Positions 36,158 to 45,656 are shown, counted from the first letter of the stretch. The stretch is 64,000 nucleotides of DNA from NAT127 sp041655035 (GCA_041655035.1 JBAZCN010000002.1:1-64000), one strand, 5' to 3'. Numbers and translations are program-made. Notes: a model not told the origin generated them from the letters alone.

Positions 36158-38290
36158 TCAGGGCAGGGTTACCTCTACAGAGAGAAAAACCCGGGTTTCA
36201 AACAGATTATGAGTATCGAATTCAGCATAATTGCTACCCAGGTTCTGCGCCACCAATTTCAGGGCGCCGGTGCTCGAGCCGAGGGCAAACCGGTAGGCCA
36301 GCTGGGCATCGACCCGGGTAAAGCTGTCGATCATGTCGCCGTCATCCCAGCGCAGTCCGGACTGGTAGTAGGTGAATACGGATGCTGACCAGGCGTCCGT
36401 CAGGCGCTGACCGACCAGCAGGCCGGCATTGTGGCGGGCCATCCGGTTGTCCCTGTCCATGAACACCGGCACCGGAAGGCGCTGGCGCAGCATGCGGCTG
36501 TCCATGTCGGTGTTGGTGTAGTGGAAGCGGACGAAGGTGCTGTCGGTCACCTGGGCGTCGAGTTGCAGCTCCGCCCCGGTGAATCGCCAGTAGCCGTTGT
36601 TTTCAAACCGTCGCAGATAGTTGTCGAAGAGCGATGTCGGCGGTTCATTGGGCTCGCGCAGGTCGTCGATCACATCGCTGACGCGCTCGTCGAACAAGCG
36701 CAGGTCGAAATTGAAATCCGCATCGGCACTGCGAAACAGATAAGCCGCTTCAAAGCTCTCCAGCCGCTCTTCGTGGAGATTGGGGTCGGACAGCCGCAGA
36801 ATAGCGAACACCAGGCCGTTGACGGTGGCGATACTCTCTTCGTTGGCCTCGAGAAGCGAGGGGGCGCGGTTGCCCTTGGCATAGCCAAAGCGCAGAAAGT
36901 TGCGTTGATCGATGGCGATATTGGCGGATCCGCGAGGCGAGATCAGGGTGCCGACGAAGGTGTCCTCGACCATCACTCCGCCGTTGAACGTCAACCACCG
37001 GTTGGCCTGCCATTCGCTGTGGGCAAACAGGCGCAGGTAGAGTTCATCCACTTCGGCATTGAAGCCAAAAGGATGGGCGGCCTTGAAACGTTCGTAGCGC
37101 GAACCGATGCCCCAGGCGCCGCGCAGCGAGGGCGACAGGGAGAAGTGATGCTTGATCTCGGCGTCGTAGCGCTCCGACATGAGGTTGCCAAAGCCGCTGG
37201 ATACCTCGACATCGAGGGCGCCGATCAGTTTCAGGGCATTGGCGTCGTCGAGGCCGGTCATCCCGGTCACCAGGTCGATGATCGGCTGAGGCGGGGGCTG
37301 GACGGCGGTGAGGAGGTCGGCGGTGGCGCGGTCCAGCCCGAGCAGGGGATAGAGGGGGCCGTGGGGGACGAAGTTGCGGGCCTTGAAACGGTTGTGGTAG
37401 AGATTCACTTCCAGTTCATTGCCGGAATCCAGGCTGCGGGTCCAGCGGCCCGCCTGGAAATGGCTGGAAAACTGCCCTTCGGAAAACTGCGATGCGCTAC
37501 TTTCATCCCAGGCGACGCGGTCCTCGGCATAGCCCAGCCGCAATTCCACGGTGTCCCGCAAGGTCGGGGTATAGATGGTGCTGAGGTTGCCGTGGAACAG
37601 TTCACGGTTATCGTTGAGGCGCCCCTCGGTGCCCCCGGTGGGAAAGCCGTGGTTGTGCTGATAACCCAGCGAGACCCGGTAGTCCATGGCGCCGAGGCTG
37701 TCGTTGTAGCGCAGGCTGGCGTTGCGGGTGCCGAGGTCGCCGACGGTGCTGCGCAGCGACAGGCCGCTGTCCTGTACCGGTTTGCGGGTGACGATGTTCA
37801 CCGATCCCATGAACGCGTTGGAGCCCTGGGCCGCGGCGTTGGAGCCGCGGATGATTTCAATGCGCTCGATGTCGGCAAGCTCGATGCCGAGGGTACCCCA
37901 GTTCACCGTGGAAAAAATCGATTCGTACACCGAACGGCCATCCACCATCACTTCCATCTGGTTGGGGAATTCGCGACCGATGCCGTGGTAGCTGATGCCG
38001 TAGCGATTGTTGCTCACATGGTAGGACTGGAAGCCGGGCACCAGGCGGAAGATATCGACAAAGTTCTGGGCCCCCGACATATCGATAAGCTGGCGGCTGA
38101 TCAGGGTGACGCTGGCGGGCGCCTGCTCGAGGCGTTGCTCGAACCCGGATACCGCGCTGACCCGCGGAATGTCGGCCAGCAGGTCGTTCTCGGTGGACAT
38201 CGGCTCGGCGGCGAACGCGGGCCCGGCGAGCACCGCCAGCCAGGCGGCTGCACCGCGTGTCGTTTGTGCTGTCAAACGCCGTGACGGCAT
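36158..38290 (-). CDS. TonB-dependent outer-membrane receptor
   Basis: 710 residues from the ATG at 38290 (AGGA upstream); longer openings run antisense through pdxH. Signal peptide (about 1-26, GPAFAAEPMS), plug domain (ASVTLISRQLIDMSGAQNFVDIFRLVPGFQ ... IEIIRGSNAAAQGSNAFMGSVNIVTRKP), then a beta barrel ending in VFLSVEVTLP, a typical outer-membrane C-terminus. No CarboxypepD-type or signalling N-terminal extension is present. First gene of an operon with the binding protein and the hybrid kinase; substrate unknown. Confidence 0.9.
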   Translation of the reverse strand: MPSRRLTAQTTRGAAAWLAVLAGPAFAAEPMSTENDLLADIPRVSAVSGFEQRLEQAPASVTLISRQLIDMSGAQNFVDIFRLVPGFQSYHVSNNRYGISYHGIGREFPNQMEVMVDGRSVYESIFSTVNWGTLGIELADIERIEIIRGSNAAAQGSNAFMGSVNIVTRKPVQDSGLSLRSTVGDLGTRNASLRYNDSLGAMDYRVSLGYQHNHGFPTGGTEGRLNDNRELFHGNLSTIYTPTLRDTVELRLGYAEDRVAWDESSASQFSEGQFSSHFQAGRWTRSLDSGNELEVNLYHNRFKARNFVPHGPLYPLLGLDRATADLLTAVQPPPQPIIDLVTGMTGLDDANALKLIGALDVEVSSGFGNLMSERYDAEIKHHFSLSPSLRGAWGIGSRYERFKAAHPFGFNAEVDELYLRLFAHSEWQANRWLTFNGGVMVEDTFVGTLISPRGSANIAIDQRNFLRFGYAKGNRAPSLLEANEESIATVNGLVFAILRLSDPNLHEERLESFEAAYLFRSADADFNFDLRLFDERVSDVIDDLREPNEPPTSLFDNYLRRFENNGYWRFTGAELQLDAQVTDSTFVRFHYTNTDMDSRMLRQRLPVPVFMDRDNRMARHNAGLLVGQRLTDAWSASVFTYYQSGLRWDDGDMIDSFTRVDAQLAYRFALGSSTGALKLVAQNLGSNYAEFDTHNLFETRVFLSVEVTLP

Positions 38291-38407
38291 GGAGGAGTTC
38301 CTGTGGACATTGCGCAACAGGCGACATTCTAGCGTTTGGCGTTGATAAAACCAGCTATGATTCCCGCTCAAAACCGCCTTGTCGCCGCTGACCACCGGAG
38401 AACCACC

Positions 38408-39049
38408 ATGAGCCTCGAAGACCTGCGCCGGGAATACCGCTACGGCCGTTTGACCCGGGAAACCCTGCGCGATAGCCCGATCGATCAGTTCCGCCACTGG
38501 CTCGAGCAGGCGGTGGTGTCCGGTGCCGTGGTCGACCCCACGGCCATGTGTGTGGCCACGGTGGATGGCGAAGGCCGGCCCTGGCAGCGGCTGGTGCTGC
38601 TCAAGCATGTCGACGAGCGCGGCCTGGTGTTCTATACCAACCTGGGCAGCCGCAAGGCCCGGCATATTGCCGCCAATCCCCGGGTCAGCCTGCATTTTCC
38701 CTGGAATGCGATGGATCGCCAGGTCATCGTCGGCGGTGTAGCCCGGCGGCTCGGCGCGGCCGACGTGCTCAGCTATTTCATCAGCCGGCCCCGCGACAGC
38801 CAGTTGGCGGCCTGGTCGTCGCGGCAGAGCAGCCGGATCAATTCGCGCCAGGCCCTGGAGGCGCAGTTCGCGCAGATGCGCGACAAGTTCCGCGACGGCG
38901 AAGTTCCGCTGCCGGATTTCTGGGGCGGTTTCCGGGTGGAGGCGGACGAATTCGAGTTCTGGCAGGGGGGAGAACACCGTCTCCACGACCGTTTCCAGTA
39001 TTTGCGGCTGGAGAGCGGCGGATGGGAGATCGCGCGGTTGGCGCCTTGA
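38408..39049 (+). CDS. pdxH: Pyridoxamine 5'-phosphate oxidase
   Basis: 213 residues from the ATG at 38408 (GGAG eight bases upstream). Full-length family protein: [18 protein letters not shown] start, FMN-binding [26 protein letters not shown], and the C-terminal [24 protein letters not shown]. It makes pyridoxal 5'-phosphate, the cofactor of SerC and SpeA encoded nearby. Monocistronic; convergent with the AraC-type regulator. Confidence 0.96.
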   Translation: MSLEDLRREYRYGRLTRETLRDSPIDQFRHWLEQAVVSGAVVDPTAMCVATVDGEGRPWQRLVLLKHVDERGLVFYTNLGSRKARHIAANPRVSLHFPWNAMDRQVIVGGVARRLGAADVLSYFISRPRDSQLAAWSSRQSSRINSRQALEAQFAQMRDKFRDGEVPLPDFWGGFRVEADEFEFWQGGEHRLHDRFQYLRLESGGWEIARLAP

Positions 39050-39118
39050 GTTTCAGGTTTCGCCCGACAGCGGGCGGTACCGACCGGCGGCACCGGGCTT
39101 TTCGGTGAAACCCGAAGC

Positions 39119-40114
39119 TCAGGAGGTAAACAACTTCGCCCGCACCGTTTCCCGGTACTTTCCCGGTGTGGTCTGGAAGAACTGGCGGAACTGGCGGGTG
39201 AAATAGCTCACTTCCTGGTAGCCGCACAGGGTGCAGATCTCCTGCAGGCTGAGATTGGTCTGCTGAAGCAGGTCGCGGGCGCAGCTGAGGCGCAATTCCT
39301 GCAGATAGTCCACCGGCGTCTTGCCCAGTGCCGCCTTGAAGCGGCGGTTGAAGGTGCGGGTGCTCATGCCGAACTGGGCGGCCAGCTGGGGAGTGCTGAC
39401 CCGCTTGGCGAAATTGTCCTGGAGCCAGATCTTGGCCTGGAGGATATCTTCGTCGTAGTGAAATTCGACGTGTTCGGCAAAGTATCGGCTGGGCTCGAAG
39501 GTGCCGCGGATCTCGTGGAAGAAGTTGCGCTCGACATTGTTGGCCACGGCGCGGCCGAACCACAGAAAGATGATATGCACCATCAGTTCAGCCAGGGTGT
39601 TGACGCTGGCGGCGCAATACAGGTTCCCCGCCTGGGTGATGAAATACTGGCGCTTGAGCTGGACCTGGGGGTAATCCTTCTGGAACTGGTCGAAGTAATG
39701 CCAGTGGGTGGTGGCGGGCTTGCCGTTGAGCAACCCCGCTGCGGCGACGAAACAGACGCCGGTACCCACCGAGGTGATCGCCGCCCCGCCCTGGTGCTGG
39801 GCTTTGAGCCAGTCCGCGTGCGTGGGATTGTGGGCGATGGCGCGGCGCGGGTTGCGCCACTGCCCCGGGACATGGACCAGATCGAGCTGGGGCGCGTCCT
39901 CCAGCGCGGTGGTGGTGGCGAGAGTGAAGCCGGATGCCGAGCGGGTCGGCACCGCGCCGCTGCTGATGGTGAGGATCTCGAGGCGCTGGGTGGCCAGATG
40001 GAGACCGCGCGCCGTGGCTTCCGCGGTATAGAGCATCTCGATGGGCAGGGTGGCGCTGGTGGCCAGTACGTTGTCGCACAGCAGGATGCCGACGCGGCGG
40101 CTGGGTGGATCCAT
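39119..40114 (-). CDS. GlxA/FtrA-type AraC family regulator (DJ-1/PfpI N-terminus)
   Basis: 331 residues. The N-terminal ~200 residues resemble a class I amidotransferase/DJ-1 fold (VGILLCDNVLATSATLPIEMLYTA, TSVGTGVCFVAAAGLLNGKPATTHW). The C-terminus is a double AraC helix-turn-helix (FAKRVSTPQLAAQFGMSTRTFNRRFKAALG, ICTLCGYQEVSYFTRQFRQFF). It is divergent from fabY and the 124-base gap holds two inverted repeats, so it may control itself and fabY. The ligand is unknown. Confidence 0.9.
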   Translation of the reverse strand: MDPPSRRVGILLCDNVLATSATLPIEMLYTAEATARGLHLATQRLEILTISSGAVPTRSASGFTLATTTALEDAPQLDLVHVPGQWRNPRRAIAHNPTHADWLKAQHQGGAAITSVGTGVCFVAAAGLLNGKPATTHWHYFDQFQKDYPQVQLKRQYFITQAGNLYCAASVNTLAELMVHIIFLWFGRAVANNVERNFFHEIRGTFEPSRYFAEHVEFHYDEDILQAKIWLQDNFAKRVSTPQLAAQFGMSTRTFNRRFKAALGKTPVDYLQELRLSCARDLLQQTNLSLQEICTLCGYQEVSYFTRQFRQFFQTTPGKYRETVRAKLFTS

Positions 40115-40147
40115 GGTAATCCCCGATGGGCCGAAGCTTGTGTCTTA

Positions 40148-40160
40148 ATAGTTAAACTAT
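40148..40160. promoter_or_regulatory. Palindromic operator candidate between the AraC regulator and fabY
   Basis: ATAGTTAAACTAT is a perfect 13-base palindrome (ATAGTT-A-AACTAT). A second inverted repeat, ACTGTG (40203-40208) with CACAGT (40219-40224), lies closer to fabY. Either could bind the divergent regulator or a fatty-acid regulator. Assigned by symmetry only. Confidence 0.45.
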
Positions 40161-40238
40161 ATGGCCGAAAAAGCCATTAAGCAAATACCCGGCCCTGCCT
40201 ACACTGTGTCATCGCTAGCACAGTTATGGGGCAAGAGG

Positions 40239-42092
40239 ATGACAGCATTACCGGTGATCGTCAGCTATGGCGGCGTCAATGCCGCTGGCCGCAGCTCCTT
40301 CGACCAATCCTACCGGCGCATGGTGCTGGAAAGCCTGGGTGAGGCCGACCGCAAGCGCACCATCGCCGGGCTCGCCGCACTGATGGGGCTCGATGCCGCC
40401 AACTGGACTCCGGCACTGGAACAGGCGGTGATCGCCGGCACCCTGATCCGCCGCATCGAGGACCGGGTCTTCGATCCCGACCGGGCGCCCTGGAACCAGA
40501 GCATGAAGGTGGTCGGCGGCGAGGGCGGCGACCTCAGCTTCGAGCTCAGTCGTCGCAACCTGCCCGAACAGGTGCCCGCCAACTGGCAGGTGGCGGACCT
40601 CGGCGCCGGCCGGGTTGCGGTTGCGGTGCGCGGCGAGCAGCAGATGCTGGTGCCCGATACCAAGGATTTCCCGGTCAAGGCCGCTGGCCAGTTGCCGAGC
40701 GGCTTCGACCCCGGCGCCGGCTATGCCTCGCGCTCCCATCCCCGGGGCCTGCAAATGGCTGTGACGGGGGCGTCAGATGCCATCAATGCGCTCGGTATCG
40801 ACTGGCAGCGGGTCTGTCTGCGGGTCCGCCCCGACGAAATCGGCATGTATGCGGCCAGCTGCCTCGGCCAGCTCGACGACGACGGCTGGGGCGGCGTGCT
40901 CAAGTCCCGTTGGGCGGGCAGCCGGCCCACGTCCAAGCAGTTGCCCCTGGCCCTCAACAGCATGCCGGCGGATTTCATCAACGCGTATGTGCTCGGCAGC
41001 GTCGGCCACACCGAGGCCATTGCCGGCGCCTGCGCCAGCTTTCTCTACAATCTCCAGGCGGCGGTGCGCGACATCACCGCCGGCAAGCGCCGGGTGGCTA
41101 TCGTCGGCGGCAGCGAGGCGCCAGTGACTCTGGAGTGTATCGAGGGCTTCATGAACATGAGCGCCCTGGCCACCGAGCAGGCGATGGCCAGGATCGACGG
41201 GGTGGAAATGGCGGACCCGCGGCGTTACAGCCGGCCGTTCTGCGATAACGCCGGCTTCGTGATCGGCGAGTCCAGCCAGTACCTGATCCTCATGGACGAC
41301 GCTCTTGCCGTCGAGCTCGGTGCCGAGATCCACGGCGCGGTGCCGGGGGTGTTCATCGACGCCGACGGCGTCAAGAAATCCATTTCGAGTCCCGGACCCG
41401 GCAACTACATCACCGTCGCCAAGGCGGCGGGCCTGGTGCGCTCGGTGCTCGGCGAGGACGCCATCCGCCGCCGCAGCATGATGATGGCCCACGGCTCCAG
41501 CACGCCCCAGAACCGGGTCACCGAGTCGTTGATCTTCGACCGGGTGGCCGCCGCGTTCGGTATCGACAACTGGCCGGTGTGCGCGGTCAAGGCCTATGTC
41601 GGCCATTCCATTGCCACCGCCAGCGGCGACCAGATCGTCGCCGCGATCGGTACCATGCGCCATGGCATCATGCCCGGGGTCAAGACCGGCGGGGCCATTG
41701 CCGACGATGTTCATCGCCGCCATCTCGACATTCCGCTGGCGGATCTCGAGCTCGGGGCCGGCGTTTTGGACGCGGCGCTGATCAACGCCAAGGGCTTTGG
41801 CGGCAATAATGCCACGGGTGTGCTATTGTCCTCCGCTCGCGCCGAAGCGATGCTCGCCAAGCGCCACGGCCGGCAATGGCTGGAATACCAGAAGCTGCGC
41901 GAGCAGACCCGGGAGCAGGCCGCCGGTTATGCCGAGGCGGCCGAGCGCGGCAGCCTGCGCGCCATCTATCGCTTTGGCGACGGGATGATCGAAGACGAGG
42001 CCCTCGACATCACTGCGACCCGCATCCGGGTGCCCGGATACGGCCAGGCGATCCCCCTGGATGAACCCAATCCCTACGGCGATATGAGCTGA
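40239..42092 (+). CDS. fabY: FabY-type beta-ketoacyl-ACP synthase
   Basis: 617 residues from the ATG at 40239, with GGGG 7 bases upstream; an ATG at 40161 would add 26 poorly conserved residues. The start LPVIVSYGGVNAAGRSSFDQSYRRMV matches the P. aeruginosa FabY group as I know it. Thiolase-fold active site: C265 (GACAS), H418 (MAHGSSTP) and H456 (YVGHSIATA). FabY condenses acetyl-CoA with malonyl-ACP to start fatty acid synthesis, the role of FabH elsewhere. Single gene; a GC-rich hairpin at 42093-42114 follows the stop. Confidence 0.88.
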   Translation: MTALPVIVSYGGVNAAGRSSFDQSYRRMVLESLGEADRKRTIAGLAALMGLDAANWTPALEQAVIAGTLIRRIEDRVFDPDRAPWNQSMKVVGGEGGDLSFELSRRNLPEQVPANWQVADLGAGRVAVAVRGEQQMLVPDTKDFPVKAAGQLPSGFDPGAGYASRSHPRGLQMAVTGASDAINALGIDWQRVCLRVRPDEIGMYAASCLGQLDDDGWGGVLKSRWAGSRPTSKQLPLALNSMPADFINAYVLGSVGHTEAIAGACASFLYNLQAAVRDITAGKRRVAIVGGSEAPVTLECIEGFMNMSALATEQAMARIDGVEMADPRRYSRPFCDNAGFVIGESSQYLILMDDALAVELGAEIHGAVPGVFIDADGVKKSISSPGPGNYITVAKAAGLVRSVLGEDAIRRRSMMMAHGSSTPQNRVTESLIFDRVAAAFGIDNWPVCAVKAYVGHSIATASGDQIVAAIGTMRHGIMPGVKTGGAIADDVHRRHLDIPLADLELGAGVLDAALINAKGFGGNNATGVLLSSARAEAMLAKRHGRQWLEYQKLREQTREQAAGYAEAAERGSLRAIYRFGDGMIEDEALDITATRIRVPGYGQAIPLDEPNPYGDMS

Positions 42093-42201
42093 CCGCCGGA
42101 CCCCTCGCCGGCGGTGGGCGGACCTGGCTAAAAAATCGCCAGGGAACTGTCATAATATCTTCCATCTAAAAGTGTAAATAGGGACAATAGCGCCCCTTTT
42201 C

Positions 42202-42229
42202 CGGGCCGGGCAATTTTTTGTCCGGCCCG
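42202..42229 (+). promoter_or_regulatory. Strong hairpin in the speA leader
   Basis: CGGGCCGGGCAA (42202-42213) pairs with TTGTCCGGCCCG (42218-42229), a 12-bp stem with one G-T pair and a T4 loop. It sits 21 bases before the GGAGG ribosome-binding site of speA. It could control translation or stabilise the mRNA. The T-run lies mainly in the loop, so it is not a normal terminator. Confidence 0.6.
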
Positions 42230-42263
42230 CTGCCATTTAACCCCACGGCCGGAGGATTCTCTG

Positions 42264-44180
42264 TTGACTGACAAAGACGAGCGCACCTGGACACCGGATG
42301 ACGCCGCCAGGCAATACGGTATCCGCGAATGGGGATCGGGATTGTTCGATGTCTCCGATCGCGGCGAAGTGACCGTCACCGTCAACGGCGGTGCCAGCAA
42401 GCACAGTGTGTCCCTGCTCGATATCGTCGAGGCGCTGCGCCAGCGCGAGTTGACCATGCCGGTGCTGCTGCGGGTCGAAAATCATCTCGACACCGCCATT
42501 ACCCAGATCAACGAGGCTTTCGCCCAGGCCATCCGCAGCACCGGCTACGGCAACGTCTATCGCGGCGTGTTCCCGATCAAGGTCAACCAGCAAAGCCATA
42601 TCATCGAGGAGATCGCCCGTTTCGGCGAGCGCTACCACCACGGGCTTGAAGCCGGCAGCAAGGCTGAGTTGCTGGTGGCGATGGCCATGCTCCGCGACCG
42701 CGACAGCCTGATCGTCTGCAACGGCTACAAGGACGAGGAATTCGTCGAGCTCGGCCTGCGCGCCTGCCAACTGGGCATGCCCTGTATCTTCGTGGTCGAA
42801 ACGCCGGAAGAAATGTCGCTGATCATCGAGCGCAGCCGCAAGCTCGGTGTCGAGCCGATGATCGGCGCCCGGCTCAAGCTCGGCACCAAGGTCGATGGCC
42901 ACTGGAGCGAGGACAGTGGCGACAGGAGCCTGTTCGGCCTCAACACCCAGCAACTGATCGAAGCGGTGGACCTGCTCAAGGCCGCCGGCATGCTCCACTG
43001 CCTGCGCCTGGTGCACTTCCACCTGGGGTCGCAGATCCCCAACATCCAGAACATCCGCGCCGGCATCCGCGAAGCCTGCCGCTACTATATCGACCTGGTC
43101 GAAGAGGGTGCCCCCCTGGGCTACCTGGATATCGGCGGCGGCCTCGCCGTGGACTACGACGGCTCAAGTGGTGGCAGTCAACAGAGCCGCAATTACAGCC
43201 TGCAGGAATACTGCGTCGACGTGGTGGAAGCCATCCAGGAATCACTCGATCCCGAGCAGATTCCCCACCCCATCATCGTCAGCGAATCCGGTCGCGCCAC
43301 CGTGGCCTATACCTCGGTGCTGCTGTTCAACATTCTCACCGTCAGCAAGTTCGAGCCGGGCCCGCTGCCGGAGGCGCCGCCGGAGGACGCCCCGGACGAA
43401 GTGAGGAATCTCGCCGCCCTGGTCGGCAGCCTTTCGGCCAGGAATATCCAGGAATGCTACAACGATGCGGTGTACTACCTGGAGTCTCTGCGCATGCAGT
43501 TCAAGCGCGGCGAGATCCGCCTGCGGATGCGCTCCATCGGTGAAAACTATTACCTGGCGGTGCTGCAGAAGATCGCCCGCCTGCTGCCCGAGCTCGACCG
43601 GGTGCCGATGGTGCTGGAAAACCTCACCGAGCAGCTGGCCGACATCTACTACGGCAATTTCAGCGTGTTCCAGTCGCTGCCGGATTTCTGGGCCATTGGC
43701 CAGACTTTCCCGGTGATGCCCATCCATCGTCTCGACGAGGAGCCGACCCGGGAGGCCATCATCGCCGACCTCACCTGTGACTGCGACGGCAAGATCGACC
43801 GCTTCGCGCACCCCGAGGGCGAAAAGCCCACCCTGCGGTTGCACCCGGTCTCGGTCGACAACGAATACTACCTGGCGGTATTCCTGGTGGGCGCCTACCA
43901 GGAGACGCTCGGCGATCTCCACAACCTGTTCGGCGACACCAACGTTGCCAGTGTCCGGATCAGCGGCGACGGCAGTTTCGACGTCGTCCACGAGATGCAG
44001 GGCGATACCATCGCCGACGTGCTCAGCTACGTCGAGTACGAGCCGGACAACCTGTTCCGCCGTTTCCGCAACACCGCCGAGAAGGCCGTGCGCGAAGGGC
44101 GCATCTCGGTGGCGGAACGCCAGCAGATGCTGGGGGCTTTCTCCGAGAGCCTGCGCGGTTACACCTATTTCGAGCGTTGA
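42264..44180 (+). CDS. speA: Biosynthetic arginine decarboxylase
   Basis: 638 residues from TTG at 42264, preceded by GGAGG with eight bases between; no ATG is suitably placed. PLP lysine K106 in FPIKVNQQ, the barrel motifs ESGRATVAYTS and YLDIGGGLAVDY, and the full SpeA length are present. It converts arginine to agmatine, feeding putrescine synthesis. The rare TTG start and leader hairpin suggest restrained or regulated translation. It is followed by a polyamine-type reductase gene in the same direction. Confidence 0.95.
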   Translation: MTDKDERTWTPDDAARQYGIREWGSGLFDVSDRGEVTVTVNGGASKHSVSLLDIVEALRQRELTMPVLLRVENHLDTAITQINEAFAQAIRSTGYGNVYRGVFPIKVNQQSHIIEEIARFGERYHHGLEAGSKAELLVAMAMLRDRDSLIVCNGYKDEEFVELGLRACQLGMPCIFVVETPEEMSLIIERSRKLGVEPMIGARLKLGTKVDGHWSEDSGDRSLFGLNTQQLIEAVDLLKAAGMLHCLRLVHFHLGSQIPNIQNIRAGIREACRYYIDLVEEGAPLGYLDIGGGLAVDYDGSSGGSQQSRNYSLQEYCVDVVEAIQESLDPEQIPHPIIVSESGRATVAYTSVLLFNILTVSKFEPGPLPEAPPEDAPDEVRNLAALVGSLSARNIQECYNDAVYYLESLRMQFKRGEIRLRMRSIGENYYLAVLQKIARLLPELDRVPMVLENLTEQLADIYYGNFSVFQSLPDFWAIGQTFPVMPIHRLDEEPTREAIIADLTCDCDGKIDRFAHPEGEKPTLRLHPVSVDNEYYLAVFLVGAYQETLGDLHNLFGDTNVASVRISGDGSFDVVHEMQGDTIADVLSYVEYEPDNLFRRFRNTAEKAVREGRISVAERQQMLGAFSESLRGYTYFER

Positions 44181-44239
44181 CTACAGTGTTGGCCGCGCTT
44201 CTTTCCCGGCGCAGCCAATGTGAACAGGCCCCGAGAGCG

Positions 44240-44268
44240 ATAGGGTGTGCCGACGAAAGAGGTGCACC
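44240..44268 (+). repeat. Divergent copy of the 29-bp hairpin repeat
   Basis: Begins ATAGGGTGTGC like the copies at 58765 and 58837 and ends GGTGCACC, but the centre differs (CGACGAAAGA). Ends can pair (GGTGTGC with GTGCACC, imperfect). It lies between speA and the carboxynorspermidine-synthase-like gene and may modulate co-transcription. Confidence 0.65.
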
Positions 44269-44292
44269 GCTGACCCAAGAAGGAGTGAAACC

Positions 44293-45492
44293 ATGGCAAA
44301 AGTCATCATCATTGGCGCCGGCGGTGTCGGCGGCGTCGTCGCCCATAAATGCGCGCAGCTGCCCGCGGTGTTCAGCGATATCCTGCTGGCCAGCCGCAGC
44401 GAGGACAAGTGTGTCGCCATCGCCGCGGATATCGAGAGGATGCAGGGCCGCGTCATCCGCACTGCGCAGGTGGATGCCGACAATGTGCCGGAGCTCACCG
44501 CGCTGCTCGAGGCCGAAAGGCCCGATCTGGTGATCAACGTCGCGTTGCCCTACCAGGACCTGCACATCATGGATGCCTGTCTCGCCGCCGGTGTCGACTA
44601 CCTCGACACCGCCAACTACGAACCGCTGGATACCGCCAAGTTCGAGTACAAATGGCAGTGGGCCTATCGCGAGAAGTTCGAGCGGGCCGGCCTGATGGCA
44701 CTGCTCGGCTCCGGCTTCGACCCCGGCGCCACCAACGTCTTCACCGCCTGGATCGCCAAGCACCATTTCGACGAGATCCACACCCTGGACATCATCGACG
44801 TCAACGGCGGCAACCACGGCTACCCCTTCGCCACCAACTTCAATCCGGAAATCAACATCCGCGAAGTCACCGCCGAATGCCGCCACTTCGAAAACGGCGA
44901 ATTCGTCGCCACTCCCGCGATGTCGGAAAAAATGGAATTTACCTGTCCGGAAGGCGTCGGCACCTACAACATCTACCGCATGTACCACGAAGAGCTGGAA
45001 TCCCTGGTGGTGAATTTCCCCACCTTGAAAAAGGCCCAGTTCTGGATGAGCTTTGGCGACAGCTACCTCAAGCACCTCGAAGTGCTTGGCAATGTCGGCA
45101 TGACCGGTATCGAACCGGTGGAATTCCAGGGCCAGCAGATCGTGCCGATCCAGTTCCTCAAGGCTCTGCTCCCCGATCCCGCCAGCCTCGGCCCACGCAC
45201 CGTGGGCAAGACCTGCATCGGCTGCGTGGTCACCGGCATCAAGGACGGTGTGGAAAAAACCGTGTATGTCTACCAGGTGAAAGATCACCAGGACTGCTAC
45301 AAGGAAGTGCAATCCCAGGCCATTTCCTACACCACCGGCGTGCCGGCGATGATCGGCGCCAAGATGATGCTGGAAGGCATATGGAAAAAGCCCGGTGTGT
45401 GGAACATGGAACAGATGGACCCCGATCCGTTTATGGCAGACCTGAATAAATATGGGCTGCCCTGGACGGTGATCGAAGACTACAAACTGTAG
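44293..45492 (+). CDS. Saccharopine-dehydrogenase-family protein, probable carboxynorspermidine synthase
   Basis: 399 residues from the ATG at 44293 (AGGAG upstream). Rossmann motif IIIGAGGVGGVVAHK at the start; the rest matches the carboxy(nor)spermidine dehydrogenase group (LGSGFDPGATNVFTAW, DVNGGNHGYPFATNF). Such enzymes join a diamine to aspartate semialdehyde with NADPH to give carboxyspermidine or carboxynorspermidine. Placement after speA supports a polyamine role. The usual partner decarboxylase (NspC) is not in the window. Other saccharopine-type reductions remain possible. Confidence 0.85.
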   Translation: MAKVIIIGAGGVGGVVAHKCAQLPAVFSDILLASRSEDKCVAIAADIERMQGRVIRTAQVDADNVPELTALLEAERPDLVINVALPYQDLHIMDACLAAGVDYLDTANYEPLDTAKFEYKWQWAYREKFERAGLMALLGSGFDPGATNVFTAWIAKHHFDEIHTLDIIDVNGGNHGYPFATNFNPEINIREVTAECRHFENGEFVATPAMSEKMEFTCPEGVGTYNIYRMYHEELESLVVNFPTLKKAQFWMSFGDSYLKHLEVLGNVGMTGIEPVEFQGQQIVPIQFLKALLPDPASLGPRTVGKTCIGCVVTGIKDGVEKTVYVYQVKDHQDCYKEVQSQAISYTTGVPAMIGAKMMLEGIWKKPGVWNMEQMDPDPFMADLNKYGLPWTVIEDYKL

Positions 45493-45562
45493 AGAAAATC
45501 GCTGCCTGGGAATTTTCTGCGCTATATTTCCTGCACTATGAAGTCGCGCGAGAAAAGGACAG

Positions 45563-45586
45563 AACGCCGGGCTTGCCCGGCGTTTT
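45563..45586 (+). terminator. Terminator after the carboxynorspermidine synthase gene
   Basis: AACGCCGGGC (45563-45572) pairs with GCCCGGCGTT (45575-45584) across a two-base TT turn, ending in TTTT. It closes the speA-reductase transcript. Confidence 0.8.
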
Positions 45587-45656
45587 GGTGTCCAGTTCAA
45601 AACCTTCGGCCTTGTCAATGGTCACAGTCGTAGCGGGCGGCTGAGGAGCGGGTGTC

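Noticed and set aside
38291..38986. 232-residue N-terminal extension of the TonB receptor.
   Set aside because: It is antisense to pdxH; a proper signal peptide begins at 38290.
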